Part shown: piece by piece, positions 1-12,559 of the stretch | Numbering within the stretch: position 1 is the first letter of the stretch | How the letters are laid out: each line of letters opens with the position of its first letter | NCBI GenBank assembly: GCA_963930655.1 | Contig: OZ005617.1 | Location: 15,466,068-15,530,067, forward strand | Length of the DNA stretch: 64,000 nucleotides | Direction of reading: 5' to 3' | From: Myrica gale | Lineage: Eukaryota; Streptophyta; Magnoliopsida; Fagales; Myricaceae | The notes under the pieces: model-generated | Seen by the model: only the letters and a program-made list of their open reading frames with translations | Told to the model about the DNA's origin: nothing | The model's database searches: none | Program-made: the position numbers and the translations under genes

Positions 1-387
1 GTTTCTCATACCCAGGAGGTGATGCAACATGGCATGTCATACACTTCAACACGTCATACATGTTCATCAATAAACTTAAACATACCAGCCATACATGTTC
101 ATTAATAAAATGCATAAGGAATTTAAACAATAAATAGACAATCCAACAATCTTTAAATAGAGGCTTTTCGGGTCCAACCTTAAAGTTGTAAATTTTTTCA
201 GGCTTGTTTAGTGTTAACGGGCCTAAAGTCCATTTAGACCGCTAAATGGGCTTTGTGATTTCAGCCCCTATTTCTACTTAATTTGACCTCAAATTTGGGA
301 TTACCCATATATTTTTCATACCCTACACATCCATAAAAATTATTTTTCATTTCGGACTTTTTACATTAACGCTTAGTGTGAAATGTC
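1..387. other. intergenic, nothing recognised
   Basis: This is AT-rich sequence before the tandem repeat. I see no open frame longer than background, no splice-linked exons and no terminal repeats. It may belong to the same repeat-derived unit as the tandem array that follows. Confidence 0.4.
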
Positions 388-855
388 GAAACTGCCCTTA
401 GAGACATCCAGGGGCATTTTAGATCTTTCAAGACCTCAGATAACCATGAAAGTTTTACTGTAACCTACTATGATCCTATAATACAGGTACAAAATTTTTT
501 AGGAAAATCTCCAAGTATTTCATGGGATTGTTTTGAGAAGTGTTGAAACTGCCCTTAGAGACATCAAGGGGCATTTTAGACCTTTCACGACCTCGGATAA
601 CCCTGAAATTTTTACTGGAACCTAATATGATCCTATAATATAGTTACACAAATTTACAGGGCAAATATCTAAGTATTTCATGGGGTTGTTTTGAGAAGTG
701 TTGAAACTGCTTTAGAGACATATAGGGGCATTTTAGACCTTTCACGACCTCAGATAACTCTAAAATTTTTACTGGGATCTAATGTGACCATATAATACAA
801 GTACACAAATTTTTAGGGCAAAATTCCAAGGATTTATTGGGTACGATTTGGGCAA
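388..855. repeat. tandem repeat, about 157-bp unit, 2.9 copies
   Basis: The phrase GAAACTGCCCTTAGAGACAT starts at 388 and 545, and a shortened form starts at 703. That gives a period of 157-158 bp. Each unit continues with a conserved GGGGCATTTTAGA block, then a GACCTC(A/G)GATAAC block, then an AAGTATTTCATGG-like block. The copies differ at scattered positions, so the array is not very recent. It could be a small satellite array or the internal repeat of an LTR-element leader. I cannot tell which. Confidence 0.8.
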
Positions 856-2329
856 TGCATTATTTTCACTAACAATGCCGGCCTATTTCATATGCTCTTT
901 GTGTGTTATGATCTGTCTCTCTATACTCATAAATCATTTATAATCTTAACATGATTTAGATTAGATAGAACATCATAAGTACAATATGCTAAAATAGACA
1001 GGTCCAACAACTTATACGGCTTAGTTGGTTGTCCACAATATTCTCTCAACACAACACACATCATGTAAACTACCTTTTACACATGTGACTATCCAGAAAT
1101 ACCCAAGACCCAATTTAGTCTCTACACCCTTACCTTCGCCGAGTGGTCTAGATTGGTTTCTTGAATAAAGACTGGATGATGGTAATAACCCCCCTGGGCC
1201 CTTCCTTTCTTTTGTGCTTCGGTCAGTTGAATTCTCCTCCTTTCGTTTCCAGTTAGGTAGGTGAAAGTGTTTATGAGAAAAGTACGAGGTAAGTTCATGA
1301 GTTATAACGTCTAAGGCAACTAAGGCTAGGGAAAACAACGAACAGATGGGTGCATTTCCCTTGGCCAGTCTATATGGCCTACTATAGGCTAGGCAATCAT
1401 TTGAAATCTCTTAAGAACCAATCATAAAAAGCCACCAGGATCACCCATATCTCACGTATCTCTCATAAAGATTAAGCTAAATGGACGAGTCAATCACCAT
1501 ATACCACTTAGACATCTGGCTAAATAAGGATAAGAATGCATTGAATGCTCTTTTTATGGTTAAAACACGTGGAATTAACACATATAATATAAAACTATAT
1601 TTTAGACATAAAACTATATCACCTAAGTAAATTAAATAAGAGAGGGTTATTACAAGAGCCTACATGTTGTCTTTCTCTTTCCAATTAGACCATCAAATTC
1701 ATATAAAAAATTAGAGAGGATTATGATCCTCAAAACTAATTTTTGACGAACTCTATTCACATGAACTTCAAAGCAATTGGTGAATACTACTTGAGGGTGT
1801 GGGTGTATATATATACCTGAGTTGTACAAGAAAATATTCTCTATATAAACATTTACCAAGTAACACGAATATCATCCATTTCTAATTTTGTGAACTCTAG
1901 TAAAAACCTCTATGTCTCTCTCTTTGAAACCCTATTTAGAGGTTGTTCTAGGAGGAGAAAATGAGCTTCAACTCTGTCCTAGGATTAAGGCAACCTAAGA
2001 GGGGGTGAATTGAGTTTTCAGCTTTTTGATCTTCAATCTTTTTATTTTTAGCTCTTTGATAAAAATGTCTTTGTCTTTGAAGATGTCATTTTTGTAAACT
2101 TAATTCATTTATTAAAATCATCAAACTATCAATTGTGAACAAAAACCAACAACTCTTCTCTCTCTCTCTCAATCTCCTTCTCCTCCCCCTCCCCCGTTCC
2201 CCTCTCCCTTCTCCCCTTCCCCTTTCCTTTTTCTTTCATCTTTGCTTTTGTTTTCTCGGTCTTTCATTTACAAGAACAAAGAAGCCAGATTTGTCATTTT
2301 TGCTATACCATCTCCATGTGTCAGGTCCA
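856..2329. other. intergenic, no gene supported
   Basis: Open frames here are short, with no family motif and no splice partners. A pyrimidine-rich tract rich in CT and CCCC lies at about 2155-2240. I see no terminal inverted repeat pair. Confidence 0.4.
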
Positions 2330-2337
2330 TCCATGGA

Positions 2338-3302
2338 TAGGGCTGGGCAAAAATACCACCATATCCCGTAGGGAATCGCAGTTGGAGCCGATAGGCAGTA
2401 TTGCCTACCAGGAGGAACCAGTAATTATGGCAAGACGTGAGGAATTCCAGTTCTGCAATTTTTTTAAAAAATATGGGTATCAAAATGAACGCAATTTTGA
2501 TACCCAAGAGTTTTTTTTAAAAAAACCCTAATTTATAAACTTATCATCGTCAAGTCTCACTCACCCCTCTTGCGCCTCCCAGTCTCTCACATCTCTCAAA
2601 TTCTCAATCATCTCTATTCTCTCATCTTTGTGCTCTGAGCTCTCTCTCTCTCAAGGTCTCAACTATTCTATTCTGCTATTTCATCTCTCTACGTCGCCGC
2701 TTTAAGTGTTCATCTCAGATGTGCTATTTTTTCTCTCTCTGCCACTCACACTGCTCTCGAGTCTCAGATTTGAGATCTCGCTCGCAGCCACATTTCTCTC
2801 AGTCGAGCTCTCTCTCTCTCTCTATCTCTAGTCTCATATTTGTGCTATTGTTTATTTTATTTTTCTTTATTTTTGAATATGTAAATTGTGTTAGAGACTT
2901 GAAATTAGGGTTTGTTATGTGATTCTCATTAAAACTTGTGATTTGTAAAGGAATAATATTTGAAATTATTAATTTGATTGGAATTTCGAATTTGGATGAG
3001 TGGATCTATTATGGCTTTGAATTTGCATGATTGGATCTGTTTTGGTCGTGTACTGGAGATTGGATGATTGGATTTGGTTTTCGTTTCGAATTTGGATGGT
3101 TGGATTTGTTTTGATTTCAAATTCCAAATTGATATCTCTTTACTGGAATTCCGGGAACTGTGTCTGACATTCCGGTACCAGGATTTTCAGAATTTTGGTA
3201 AGTCCCGTACCGGAATCGGAACCCAATATGGGCTTCCGCCTCTTATTGGTACCTGAAGCGAAATCTCAATTCCGCCACCGGTTCTACAGTTGCCCACCCC
3301 TA
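2338..3302. mobile_element. hAT-like non-autonomous element with perfect 8-bp TSD
   Basis: The left end reads TAGGGCTGGGCAAAAATACC. The right end, reverse-complemented, begins TAGGGGTGGGCAACTGTAG, so the two form terminal inverted repeats. The flanks are identical 8-bp duplications, TCCATGGA, at 2330-2337 and 3303-3310. TAGGG(C/T)TG-type ends with an 8-bp duplication are typical of hAT elements. The subterminal parts are rich in CCGGTAC and GGAATTCC-like motifs in both orientations. There is no transposase frame, so it is non-autonomous. CT-microsatellite stretches occur inside at about 2640-2830. Confidence 0.88.
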
Positions 3303-3310
3303 TCCATGGA

Positions 3311-3787
3311 TTATTCATCCTCTACTCGACAAGGATCTGCTTTTTCGGCTCTCCTGCAACCCATGTTCGCTGGGTTTTAGTCTGTTTTGATTTTTGGTTC
3401 TCTTCATGGTGTGGGGTTGTAGCCGGTGGGGATCGAGCGACAGCTATTGTGCATAATTAAAAGGTTATCTTCTTATATGTATGTGATGAAAAATCAAGTC
3501 CCAGGCCAATTAGGACATATCATTAGGAGAGGGGCTTCAAGGATTATTTGACGGAGAACGACAATGCAGTATATAGGAGGGCTTTTCTGAACGGCAAACG
3601 ACAGTGAAGTATATGGGTAAATGACGCAGTCACAGGAGGACATCTTTCTGACCTTTGAAACAGACCAGTATATGTTGTTGGGCTTTGACAAACTTTAAAC
3701 CCCAGGTTTATCTATAGATTGGGTCATAACATCCATGGACCAATTAACTAAAGTGAAAAATAAAATGAAAAATTACTACCACGTATT
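3311..3787. other. intergenic between two transposable elements
   Basis: No coding signal or terminal repeats are seen between the hAT-like element and the Mutator-like MITE. Confidence 0.4.
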
Positions 3788-3796
3788 TTATTATTT

Positions 3797-4140
3797 GGCT
3801 TAATTACCGCTGCAATTCTTATGGTATTGACTTTTAACAAATTAATCATCAAGTACTTTGAACAGTCCTTGTAGTCCATTTTTCATGCATATAGGTATTT
3901 TTGTCGACAAAAAATTAGTCAACTAATGAAAGACTGACATAGGTTAAATGTCAATATATTCATTTTTCGGGGTTAGATAGCATATCCTGGACCCTACCCT
4001 TGTTAGTGGACTAACTTTTTATGGACAAAAGGACATATATGTCTAAAAACAGACCACATAGACCGTTCTGTTCAAAGTTACACCCTAAGGGTTGTTTTGT
4101 TAAAAGTTAATACCACAGGGACTGTATTAGTAATTAAGCC
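3797..4140. mobile_element. Mutator-like MITE with perfect 9-bp TSD
   Basis: The ends are inverted repeats of roughly 50 bp. The left starts GGCTTAATTACCGCTGCAAT and the right, reverse-complemented, starts GGCTTAATTACTAATACAGT. Both continue through TGGTATT(G/A)ACTTTTAACAAA. The flanking 9-bp duplication TTATTATTT is identical at 3788-3796 and 4141-4149. Long inverted repeats with a 9-bp duplication point to the Mutator superfamily. The 344-bp element has no coding capacity. Confidence 0.88.
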
Positions 4141-4208
4141 TTATTATTTGCACTCCAAACCACTAAACTTGACATATTGCAACTCAAACATCTGCTTACA
4201 CTTTACAC

Positions 4209-5594
4209 TAGGGTTGTTCAACCTCGGTGTAGGTATCGGTTTTACACCGGATAGGTCAATTTTCAAATAATTGTCACTTACACCTACATCGTTAAGGGCA
4301 AAAATCAGCCCTTAGCGGTGGCAGTTTCCGGTAAACCTACATTTATATTGGATCATTTTTTTAGCATATTACGCACTTTGCCCGATATATTTTTTTTCTT
4401 TTTCTTTTGGTCCATTGATCACACATCAATAAAATCTAACAGACGAAAAATAAAACAGAACGTGTATTTTTAAATAAGCCCAAAAAGAAAACAGAACATG
4501 TATATTTAAATATTCTCTTTTGATTCCTGAATATATTCTCAATTGATTTAGAATAGCATCAATCTTTTATCTATGCACGATCACAGAAGGATCCAACAAC
4601 TGGTTTCATAAAGCATATATCTTCATATTTATCCTAGAAGATTGCATCAAAAGCTTAATTAAGCTTTTATAGTGGTCATGAGAAGGATCCAACAATATGA
4701 AAAAAAGCTTCTGCAGCAAAAAAAGCAATAACATAGGGGATTTTCTGCCAAGGGTCTTCTACAGCATTTTGCACAAAAGTCAACAGAATCTGGAGTTGCA
4801 TTACATCCTTCATCTTTTCTATTTCTTCGTTCACATGCTAGTTTGTTTTTATATTGTACTATTTTACAAGTTCACAAACGTACAAATGCATTCAAAAATT
4901 CCAGCAGTCCACAAAATTGAATTTCAAACCCTAAAAATCGCAAACAAAGGGGAAAAAGTTAAACAATAATATGTCTCACTACTTTCAATATAACAAATTA
5001 AAATCAACAAACCCATTGATTTTTAACATCATACCGAAATGAATCTTAAGCCTTGAGAGAGAGATATGACAGAGGAGATGAAATGTGGTTGATGCATGAA
5101 GGAGGGCCTGAGGGGAGAAGAGGAAGAAGGTGTGGTCTGCGAAGGAGGCGCGGCAGCTGGCAGGCATGGTGGTCGGCACAGGAGAGAGAGAGGCACGGGG
5201 TGGGTGTGGTCGTGTGGGTCTGTCGAAGGGAAGGGAAAATTTGGGGGGGGGGAGGGGAGTGTGAGTGAATCTGTCGAAGGGGAAATGGCAAATAGGGGGA
5301 GGTGGGGTGTTACAAACAACGTAAACTACGTCATTTTGTACAAAAAAATTAGAAACCCGATTTCCCGATACTCGGGAACCGGAAATACTCCCGAGTTTTT
5401 CAAGAAATACACAACCGGCACGGGCACCTGTTGTACAAAAAAAATTAGAAACCCAGTTTTCCGTTACTCGGGAACTGGGAATACTCCCGAGTTTTCCAAG
5501 AAATACCCAACCGGCACAGGCACCTGTTAAGCCGGGTACCGGCAACCCTGTGTCGGTGCCACCAGAAAATTCCGGTGGCACTGAAGAGCCCTTA
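4209..5594. mobile_element. hAT-like element (CCGGTGCC family), perfect 8-bp TSD
   Basis: The left end is TAGGGTTGTTCAACCTCGG. The right end, reverse-complemented, is TAAGGGCTCTTCAGTGCCACC. The flanking 8-bp duplication CTTTACAC is exact at 4201-4208 and 5595-5602. Near the left end lies CGTTAAGGGCAAAAATCAGC followed by CCCTTAGCGGT, a motif that recurs in the element at 38459-39804. Near the right end TGCCACC...GGTGGCA forms a subterminal hairpin. Long frames at 4985-5581 on the minus strand and 5096-5530 on the plus strand lie wholly inside and are compositional, not genes. Confidence 0.88.
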
Positions 5595-5602
5595 CTTTAC
5601 AC

Positions 5603-6144
5603 AACATACTATACTCAGCAGTGAAATTTCTAAAAATAGAGTGCAAAATTTAAGCATATTAATAATTTGAGGTACGTAGTATCATATTTGATTGTTGAGA
5701 GTCCAAATTATGATAATTACTATTTTCCAATGAAACTTTGTTATTCCAATTAAGAATTGGTTTTAATTTGTCTAGAAAACAAAAATAATCAAAACTTCAG
5801 TTTGACGAATTTGATCATCTAACCTCTCGATCAAAGATTTGAGGAAGAATATGAACTCATTTATTTATATCCAAAATAGTCAATTATGTTCTAAATCTAG
5901 CTCTCATAATTAAAACTATTGATTAAAATTCAGACTCCTAATTCTAAAAGCAATATCGCTCCATTAGTAAACATAGATGACGTCAATATATGAGTGGTAT
6001 AGATCGGTTTGTACAATCAAGCGAATACAATAATATACCCAGAGGACAGAACCATAAAACAGACAGCGATTCCTATGTTTAATTATATTATTATGTACAT
6101 GGGATGGACGTGTATGTTTGGTAATTGCCTTTTAGTGTAGTGGA
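5603..6144. other. 3' flank of the homogentisate dioxygenase gene
   Basis: AT-rich DNA downstream of the minus-strand gene, presumably holding its 3' UTR. No other gene or terminal repeat is seen. Confidence 0.4.
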
Positions 6145-9100
6145 TTAGGCTGGAATCTTGGTCTCATCGTCCCCATTCAGAATATGTATGCCTTTCTCGT
6201 CATCTGTCCCTTCACATTCAAAATGGGAGCGCAGTCCAATCCAACACTGGTAGTAATCATGATCCATCAGGGGGGATTCAAGGGCCCATGGGCATATGCG
6301 GGGGATCAAACACGACTCAAACATAAAAGCCATGGTACCAGTAATTTTGTAAGGCCCTGCCTCGTTTCCACGTGCAATGGTTGCCTGTGCATCAATAGGA
6401 GGGATGTGGTTAGACTTAGACCAGGACCATTCATTCGCAAATCCCAACTACCAGGACTATTCATTCACCATTAAAGCAGTGGCTTAACCTTTGATCCAAC
6501 CTATTCTGGGTTGATTCTAAGAGTTATACCTCATATGTCTGGGTATCAGGACCATGGGGGGTCATGCAGCTATGAAGACTCGCGCCACCTGGCAGAAACC
6601 CGTCAGCTTTTGCCTGACAACAAAATTATGTTATGCAACAGTTAACATCAGCCATAAACAGAAGCAAAGCTGCATCGATGTTTCCACTTTCTTAAACACA
6701 AGACATATTATTGTAGCTACTTACAGCTGACAATGGCAAATGGGTTGATTCTCCCATCTGTCTTGCAGATCTAAAACCCTAAAACCATCAGGTTTTACAA
6801 GATCTGTACGGATATAACGGATAGCGGATGCTATGCATTTAAAACTACATTACAATGGTCTATTCATTCTAAACTTCAAAAGCATTAGGAAAAGAAGCTT
6901 GGCATTTACGGTTTTTCTTTCTTTTTTTATTTCCCCCATGCTAAAAGTCCAACTACAAAACATTGTGCATTCCACCCCCACACACCCAAAAACAATATAA
7001 ACTATGATCAGATGAGTAGTTAAAATTCAAACTTTGTACCTCATATCCACCATGAATGAGGCCCATGAATTCACTCATACAATTGCGATGGTAATATGGA
7101 GGCCGGAATGTATGCTCGGCAACTAACCATCGGGGAGGGAAAATCACAAAATCTAGAAGTGCCACACCAGGTTTTTCCGTCGGTGCTGTCAATACTGCAT
7201 CATAGTCGCAAAATACTATTTCAGATTGTTGAACACAAGTTATTATCGAATAGCAAAAAAGAGCGAGGTGGGAAATTAAGCATACCTGTATTTATTGATG
7301 GATCACTATGATCAACTAAAACAGTATTGTAAGGGCAGAACTTGCTTAGATCATACTGGAAGAAAATAAGAATTTATTTCAATCAGGTTCAGAAGGATTA
7401 TCATAATCATACTTTAGAAGTAACTTTTCAGTTCCAATGTCTTGATAACTAAATACAGTAAAAGGTGTCTTTTCTCTTTGTTTCAAAGGCGCACGGAGGA
7501 TTAATTCTTCAAAAGTAACACCCACCTACCTACCTTGTAGGGAACATAGTTACCATGCCATGCAACTACATTGAATGGAGAGAAATCCTGTCTCGCAGTG
7601 AACAGTTCCCCACCAAATTTCTGTACAATACTATAGCCTGGACGGGAACTCGTTTCAAACCAGGCCACAGGAACAAGAAAATCCCTTGGAGCAGCAAGAC
7701 CATTAGCACCTACATGTAGTCAAAGCAACATTCTCACTCTCTTGGTACTACATCCACGCAATGAAAGTGCTCAACAAAGCAACACAGACCACAGTTAAAC
7801 AAGACATTACATACCTATGGGTCCAAGATCAGGAAGTTGAAAGTGGGTACCAAAAATCTCAGCAACATAACCACGTGATGGGCCATCAGGTAGGGTAACA
7901 GTAAAACGAAATCCTTGAGGTAATATGGCAATTTCACCAGGGGAAACTTGCAGTCTTCCACATTCAGTAATGACCCATAGCCCTACATAACCAATATAGT
8001 GTATTCAATCCTCAGGCAGGTAGACAGATTCCAATGTTGTTCATGTCAAAAATTGCTCACTCAAAGGTGAATACACTCATCCACCTCCAAAAATCAATAA
8101 CTTTGCATACATCTCCTGAATTAAAGAAATTTGTGTTTCGCAGGACATCTTCAAATTCTACTGCTTCCTGTTCTTCACAGAAAGATAGCTTTCTAACAGG
8201 GCAGCAGGGAAAAAGATATATAAACAAACAACTGATTCCATGGTAAGAAGCCAAACAAACAGTCCCTTCTAGAGAAAAAAAGACACTAAGAAGCAACAAA
8301 TAAAAAGATAGTGACAGTCACTTACTTCCTTCTTGTGGGACTATCAAGAAGTCACCATCAGCATTGCAAAAGGCACAATTAACCATTGATTTGTTTGCTG
8401 TATACCTACACATTGAACTTCTCTGTTATCAAGAGCCACATAAGTCTCGACAAGGGTTGCATCAAATCTGGTCTCAACAGAAAGAAAGATGAATCCAGTA
8501 ATCTATTCCAGCAATTACTTAAGAATCTTCTCAACCATGAAAATGATGGTGGATCAAAATTCTATCAATGATGCAAAAGAACTACTGTAATCATTTCTAA
8601 CATCACAACAAGATGCTAATATGATAAAGCATTTACAGTGTGCAAATTCAAGTAGTGAACCAGTTATCAACTTCCATTAAGAATACAAAAGAAAAAGCTT
8701 TTGATCACGTTAGCATCACTTGAGTAGATCATTGTAAACTAACTAGTGGCACATGTTCTCCAGTTTCTCATTTGTTTAGCATTAAAATGAGTAACAAAAG
8801 AAAATTCAATATTTAGTTTCAAAACTTGGACTACACTACAACTCAATGCTCTTTGCAATGTGTGGATGATCGAAAACCAATGCACAATTTCACTAAAAAG
8901 GAAAAACTTGGTACTCCAATGGTTTCACAACTCTAATAGGCTAATGCCGCAGTCCGACTAGATTTCTCCCAATACTCATCTCATACAGCAGGAAAATAAA
9001 AGGTAATTAATTGCAGAGAATATATGGAAAAAACCAAAATTTTGTGTCAGCGAGATGGATTGCAACTGATAGACTAACTATAGGATAGCAATTACATGTG

Positions 9101-9693
9101 GATAGCGAATCCATGACGTAAGAATGAGCTGCCAGCCCCACATACGGTGTATAACCCATCAATAAAATCCGTTGGTGAATTGGGGATATCTGCAGGCCTC
9201 CATCGTAATTGGGTTGGCGTGGTAGAACTGTTGGACTGGTCAAACTCGCTAACGAGCTTCCCATGACCTGGGGAGCGAGGTTTAAATGGTTCGTGTGTAA
9301 CTGATGGTTTGATCCGATATAGCCAACTGACCAAACGAACAAAAACAAAAGAGAGGAAAAAAACATATGTAACTATCAAATAGATAATCCACACTTCAAT
9401 ATTTGAAAAAACCTCAAAAGTACAAGGAAAGTGGTAATTATGGACCTGCGCAAGTTGAGCTCGCGAGGGGAGGTGAAGGAGGTGCCGGAGATCTGCTCGG
9501 CGTAGAGGCCATAGGGGCAGATGAGTGGGCTATTCTGACCCGGCGGCAGAGCTCCCGGGATCGCCTCCGACGCGAAGTGGTTCCCGAACCCTGATTGGTA
9601 CGACAGGTCCGGAGGGAAATCTGCCCCGTCTGTTTTGCTGAAAGGTTTGCTTCCCTGCGGAACGTCAGTGTTGCTGACCGGCTCGCTTTCCAT
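6145..9693 (-). CDS. HGO: homogentisate 1,2-dioxygenase, nine exons, intact
   Basis: This non-haem iron enzyme opens the ring of homogentisate to maleylacetoacetate in tyrosine breakdown. Exons on the minus strand run 9693-9446, 9326-9096, 8405-8326, 7982-7815, 7709-7534, 7355-7286, 7194-7040, 6613-6530 and 6384-6145. All introns are GT-AG, all phases agree, and the coding length of 1452 nt gives 483 residues, close to the family size. Signature stretches are [13 protein letters not shown] in exon 1, [16 protein letters not shown] in exon 7 and SCMTPHGPD in exon 8. The expected iron ligands are present as His360, Glu366 and His396, and the 30-residue spacing from Glu to the last His matches human Glu341-His371. 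The start at 9693 is the first ATG that excludes the upstream unconserved frame. The roughly 35 residues before the conserved core are variable in plants. No break or stop is seen. Confidence 0.97.
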
Positions 9694-10320
9694 GTTTGTC
9701 CTGGACAACGCAGAGCAAAGCCAGGAGATGGTATTAATAAAAATACTAGTCAGAGAAGGGAAGGGGGTGACGATTATGACGTGGCAAGATTGTCCATTAC
9801 TTACTGGATCCGGCATTATCTTAATGAGAGCCGAGAGCCAATCGTAGACCTCCTTATAGAAATATATATACACACACTCGCGAGATAAGTTTGCAATTAC
9901 CTGTGAAGACCTCCTTATAGAAATTCTGTACCAGGTTTAATGACACGTATTATGTAGCGATTGAACGAGAATAATTTTCTGTTAAATGTGTCTAAGGGTA
10001 TTGGATCAAGCGAGGTTACATTTTAAAATGACAAATTTAATATGATTTTTTTTAAAAAAAATCAGTAAATTTTTTAAAAAGTTGCTAAAATCTAGTGATT
10101 GTTTTATAATTTTTCTATTGGAGATGATATTTTATTGTCTGAAATTTTAGTTGGATCTTATATATATCTCTTTGATAACTCTCATCAACACGATAGACGT
10201 CCACTTTTGTGATTTAATGGAACCAGATAAGTGTGATACCAACAAATGAAAAATAATAATTAAAAAAAACAACAACAAGAAAAAGGTCAGTTTGGTCAGG
10301 CCTATCCTATATCCCAACCA
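9694..10320. promoter_or_regulatory. 5' flank of the homogentisate dioxygenase gene, with an 18-bp direct repeat
   Basis: The sequence AGACCTCCTTATAGAAAT occurs at 9846-9863 and again at 9907-9924, 61 bp apart. On the gene's strand each copy contains CTATAAGG, which could act as a TATA-like element, and the proximal copy is next to a TATATATAT run. It lies 150-230 bp upstream of the start codon. Promoter function is inferred only from position and sequence. Confidence 0.4.
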
Positions 10321-10356
10321 CGAGAAATGCTGGGCATCCGCCCAAGTCCGACCAGC

Positions 10357-10451
10357 ATCCCGCTGGCTAACGTGGAAGTGGGGCCCAACGTGGAGCCAAC
10401 ATTTCTCTTGAAAGAAAATTGTTGTCCCGCCTCCACGTCGGCCAGCGGGAT
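10357..10451. repeat. imperfect inverted repeat, 20-bp arms
   Basis: The arms at 10357-10376 (ATCCCGCTGGCTAACGTGGA) and 10432-10451 pair at 18 of 20 positions across a 55-bp loop. The segment from about 10320 to 10500 is GC-richer than its surroundings and probably a MITE core, but I could not define outer ends. The open frames across it look like foldback composition rather than genes. Confidence 0.5.
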
Positions 10452-10529
10452 ACCCGCATCCCCAACCACTTACCAAGAAACTTACCCCACACATTTGTGG
10501 CACACTTTCCTATGGGCGTGATCAGGCGG

Positions 10530-11380
10530 CACAGACTTTGCCCATGTTTCGAATCTTTGGATGGAAACAAAATAATAAAAAAATGACAATCACGTTTTCA
10601 TATTTTAATTACTACCAAATTTTTATAAATTTGAATTAATTATACCAACAGTCGTTATGATATAAAATTTTGACAAAAAAGTAAATTTGATAAACGTTTA
10701 TACAAATTTATTCTTGAGGTTAATATATGGTAGTAAAATGGTCCCTTTCTCTCAGTTTCGTAATTTTGCTTAATAATTTTTCTTAATGTTTGATGTTGAA
10801 TTTTGAATTAGTAATATATGACTAGTTAGTTAGAAATTTAATTCAACTCAACATCAAACGTTATGGAAGATGATATAACCGAAATATAATGATCATTTTG
10901 TTACTATACATCGATTATATGGACGAATTTTTTCAAACGTTTACCACATATTTTTTATCAAAACGTTATACTACATGGATTTTTATAATTAAGCCTACAA
11001 ATTTCAACCCATGTTTTAAGGAATTATAACAAGTTCTTACAAATTCCAACACATTTTTTACTATGTCCAATAAAATTTTATAAATTTCAATACTTTTTTA
11101 TTATAAATTCTAACAATTATTTTACAAATCTCGTTTATTACTCATAAAAAATGTGAAAATTAAAGTCAAATGCTGGAATGGATGTTTCTGTTTGCGTCCA
11201 TTCCCTACCTCGTTTCAAAATAAAGAAAAAAAAAGTAAATTAGACCGTTTACTTTATAATTACAATTCATTTTCTAATATAGACTCCGAACTACTCATAG
11301 TGACATGTTACACTCAAAATTATTAATGTTTATACTTTGTACTGTATATTATATATGACCATTAAAATTGTGTCGTATAC
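10530..11380. other. AT-rich intergenic stretch
   Basis: Very AT-rich DNA with long homopolymer runs. No gene, terminal repeat or conserved motif is seen. Confidence 0.4.
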
Positions 11381-11792
11381 CTAGAGCATGTTCGTTTTCC
11401 GCGGTTTTGTTGGATTCGCGTTGAAGTAAGACTTTTGTTCGGCAGAAAAAGAATCCACACCGGCACAGGTGGCCCACCGTCTGACGTTTTTTTCTGTTTT
11501 TTTTATTTAAGTTGTCCCCTTCCGACAAGCTGCTGTCATGCATACTGTAGCATGGCAGCAGCTTGTCTTCGACGATGAAGTTTACTTTTTTGTTTTTTTT
11601 TTCTTCTTTTTAATCTTTAAAAAATCAAGTTTTAATAAAATATAATAAATAAAAAAAATAAATTTAAATAACATCATCACATTTTTACACATCATCAATA
11701 TCTACACAAATATCAATACAACTTTAACAACACATAAAAATTCACAAAACCCTTCAAATCCTACTAAAACTTTCAAAACCAACGTGACCCTA
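11381..11792. mobile_element. MITE-like element with internal foldback; relative at 49571-49958
   Basis: Read on the minus strand, the right half (TTTTGAAAGTTTTAGTAGGA, then TTTTGTGAATTTTTA, AAAGTTGTATTG and GTGTAAAAA) matches the element at 49571-49958 for about 180 bp. The left end CTAGAGCATGTTCG matches the reverse complement of that copy's right end, GATGCTCTTAG. Inside is a strong foldback: GACAAGCTGCTGTCATGC at 11524-11541 pairs with 11550-11567 at 17 of 18 positions around an 8-bp loop. No coding capacity is seen. Confidence 0.6.
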
Positions 11793-12559
11793 ATCTTTAT
11801 TGAACTTTATCCGGAGCATCCTCTGGATTTTGGCGCTTTAACTCTAGAGAACCAAGCTCTGACTTGGATTTTGGCGTTTTGTGAGGCACTCTCACGGGCC
11901 ACGGGACTTCCCGACCACAATCCTGGATTTTGTCGCTTTCAAAAAATTGCTTCTTAGGATAAATACGTTGTAGTCTTTATTTATGAATGGAGTCATACTG
12001 AAATAGTAAATCACATACTGACAAAATAAAATATAGACGAAAAATTAATAAGATTACTGCCTAGGTTGGTGGAAACAACTAGTAAATGTCCTCGTAGTCC
12101 ATGTACGTGTCTGTGCCTTGGTCATGATTTCGCCAAAGTTGCTTGGAGTTTTTCTAATGAAATATTTCAAGAAATCTCCCGGTTGCAATCTCGACTTGCT
12201 TGGAGTTTTTCTGATTAAATATTTCAAGAAATCTCCCTGTTGCAATCCCGTCATTAGGGCCATGACTTTAGTCTCGTCTGTAACGTTTGCCACGGTCACT
12301 GCCTCTTGGTTAAATCGAGCGAGATAGCTTCGTAAGTTTTCCTCCGGCTCTTGCTTGACGCTGAAGAGGTACAACGGCGACCGTTTGTTGCGTATATTGA
12401 AAACAAAATGCTCGGCGAACAGAGAACTAAACCTGTCAAAACTGTTAATAGATTCTGGTGGTAGGCGAGAAGATCACTTCTGGGCGGGCCCTTTGAGCGT
12501 CAGAGAGAGAGAGGATTGGGTCTGCGCAATATTGCATATGCATGTGAAGACTGAAAATA

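Noticed and set aside
4985-5581. 198-codon minus-strand open frame
   Set aside because: It lies entirely inside the hAT-like element at 4209-5594, is low-complexity (CCGG and proline-rich), and overlaps another long frame on the other strand.
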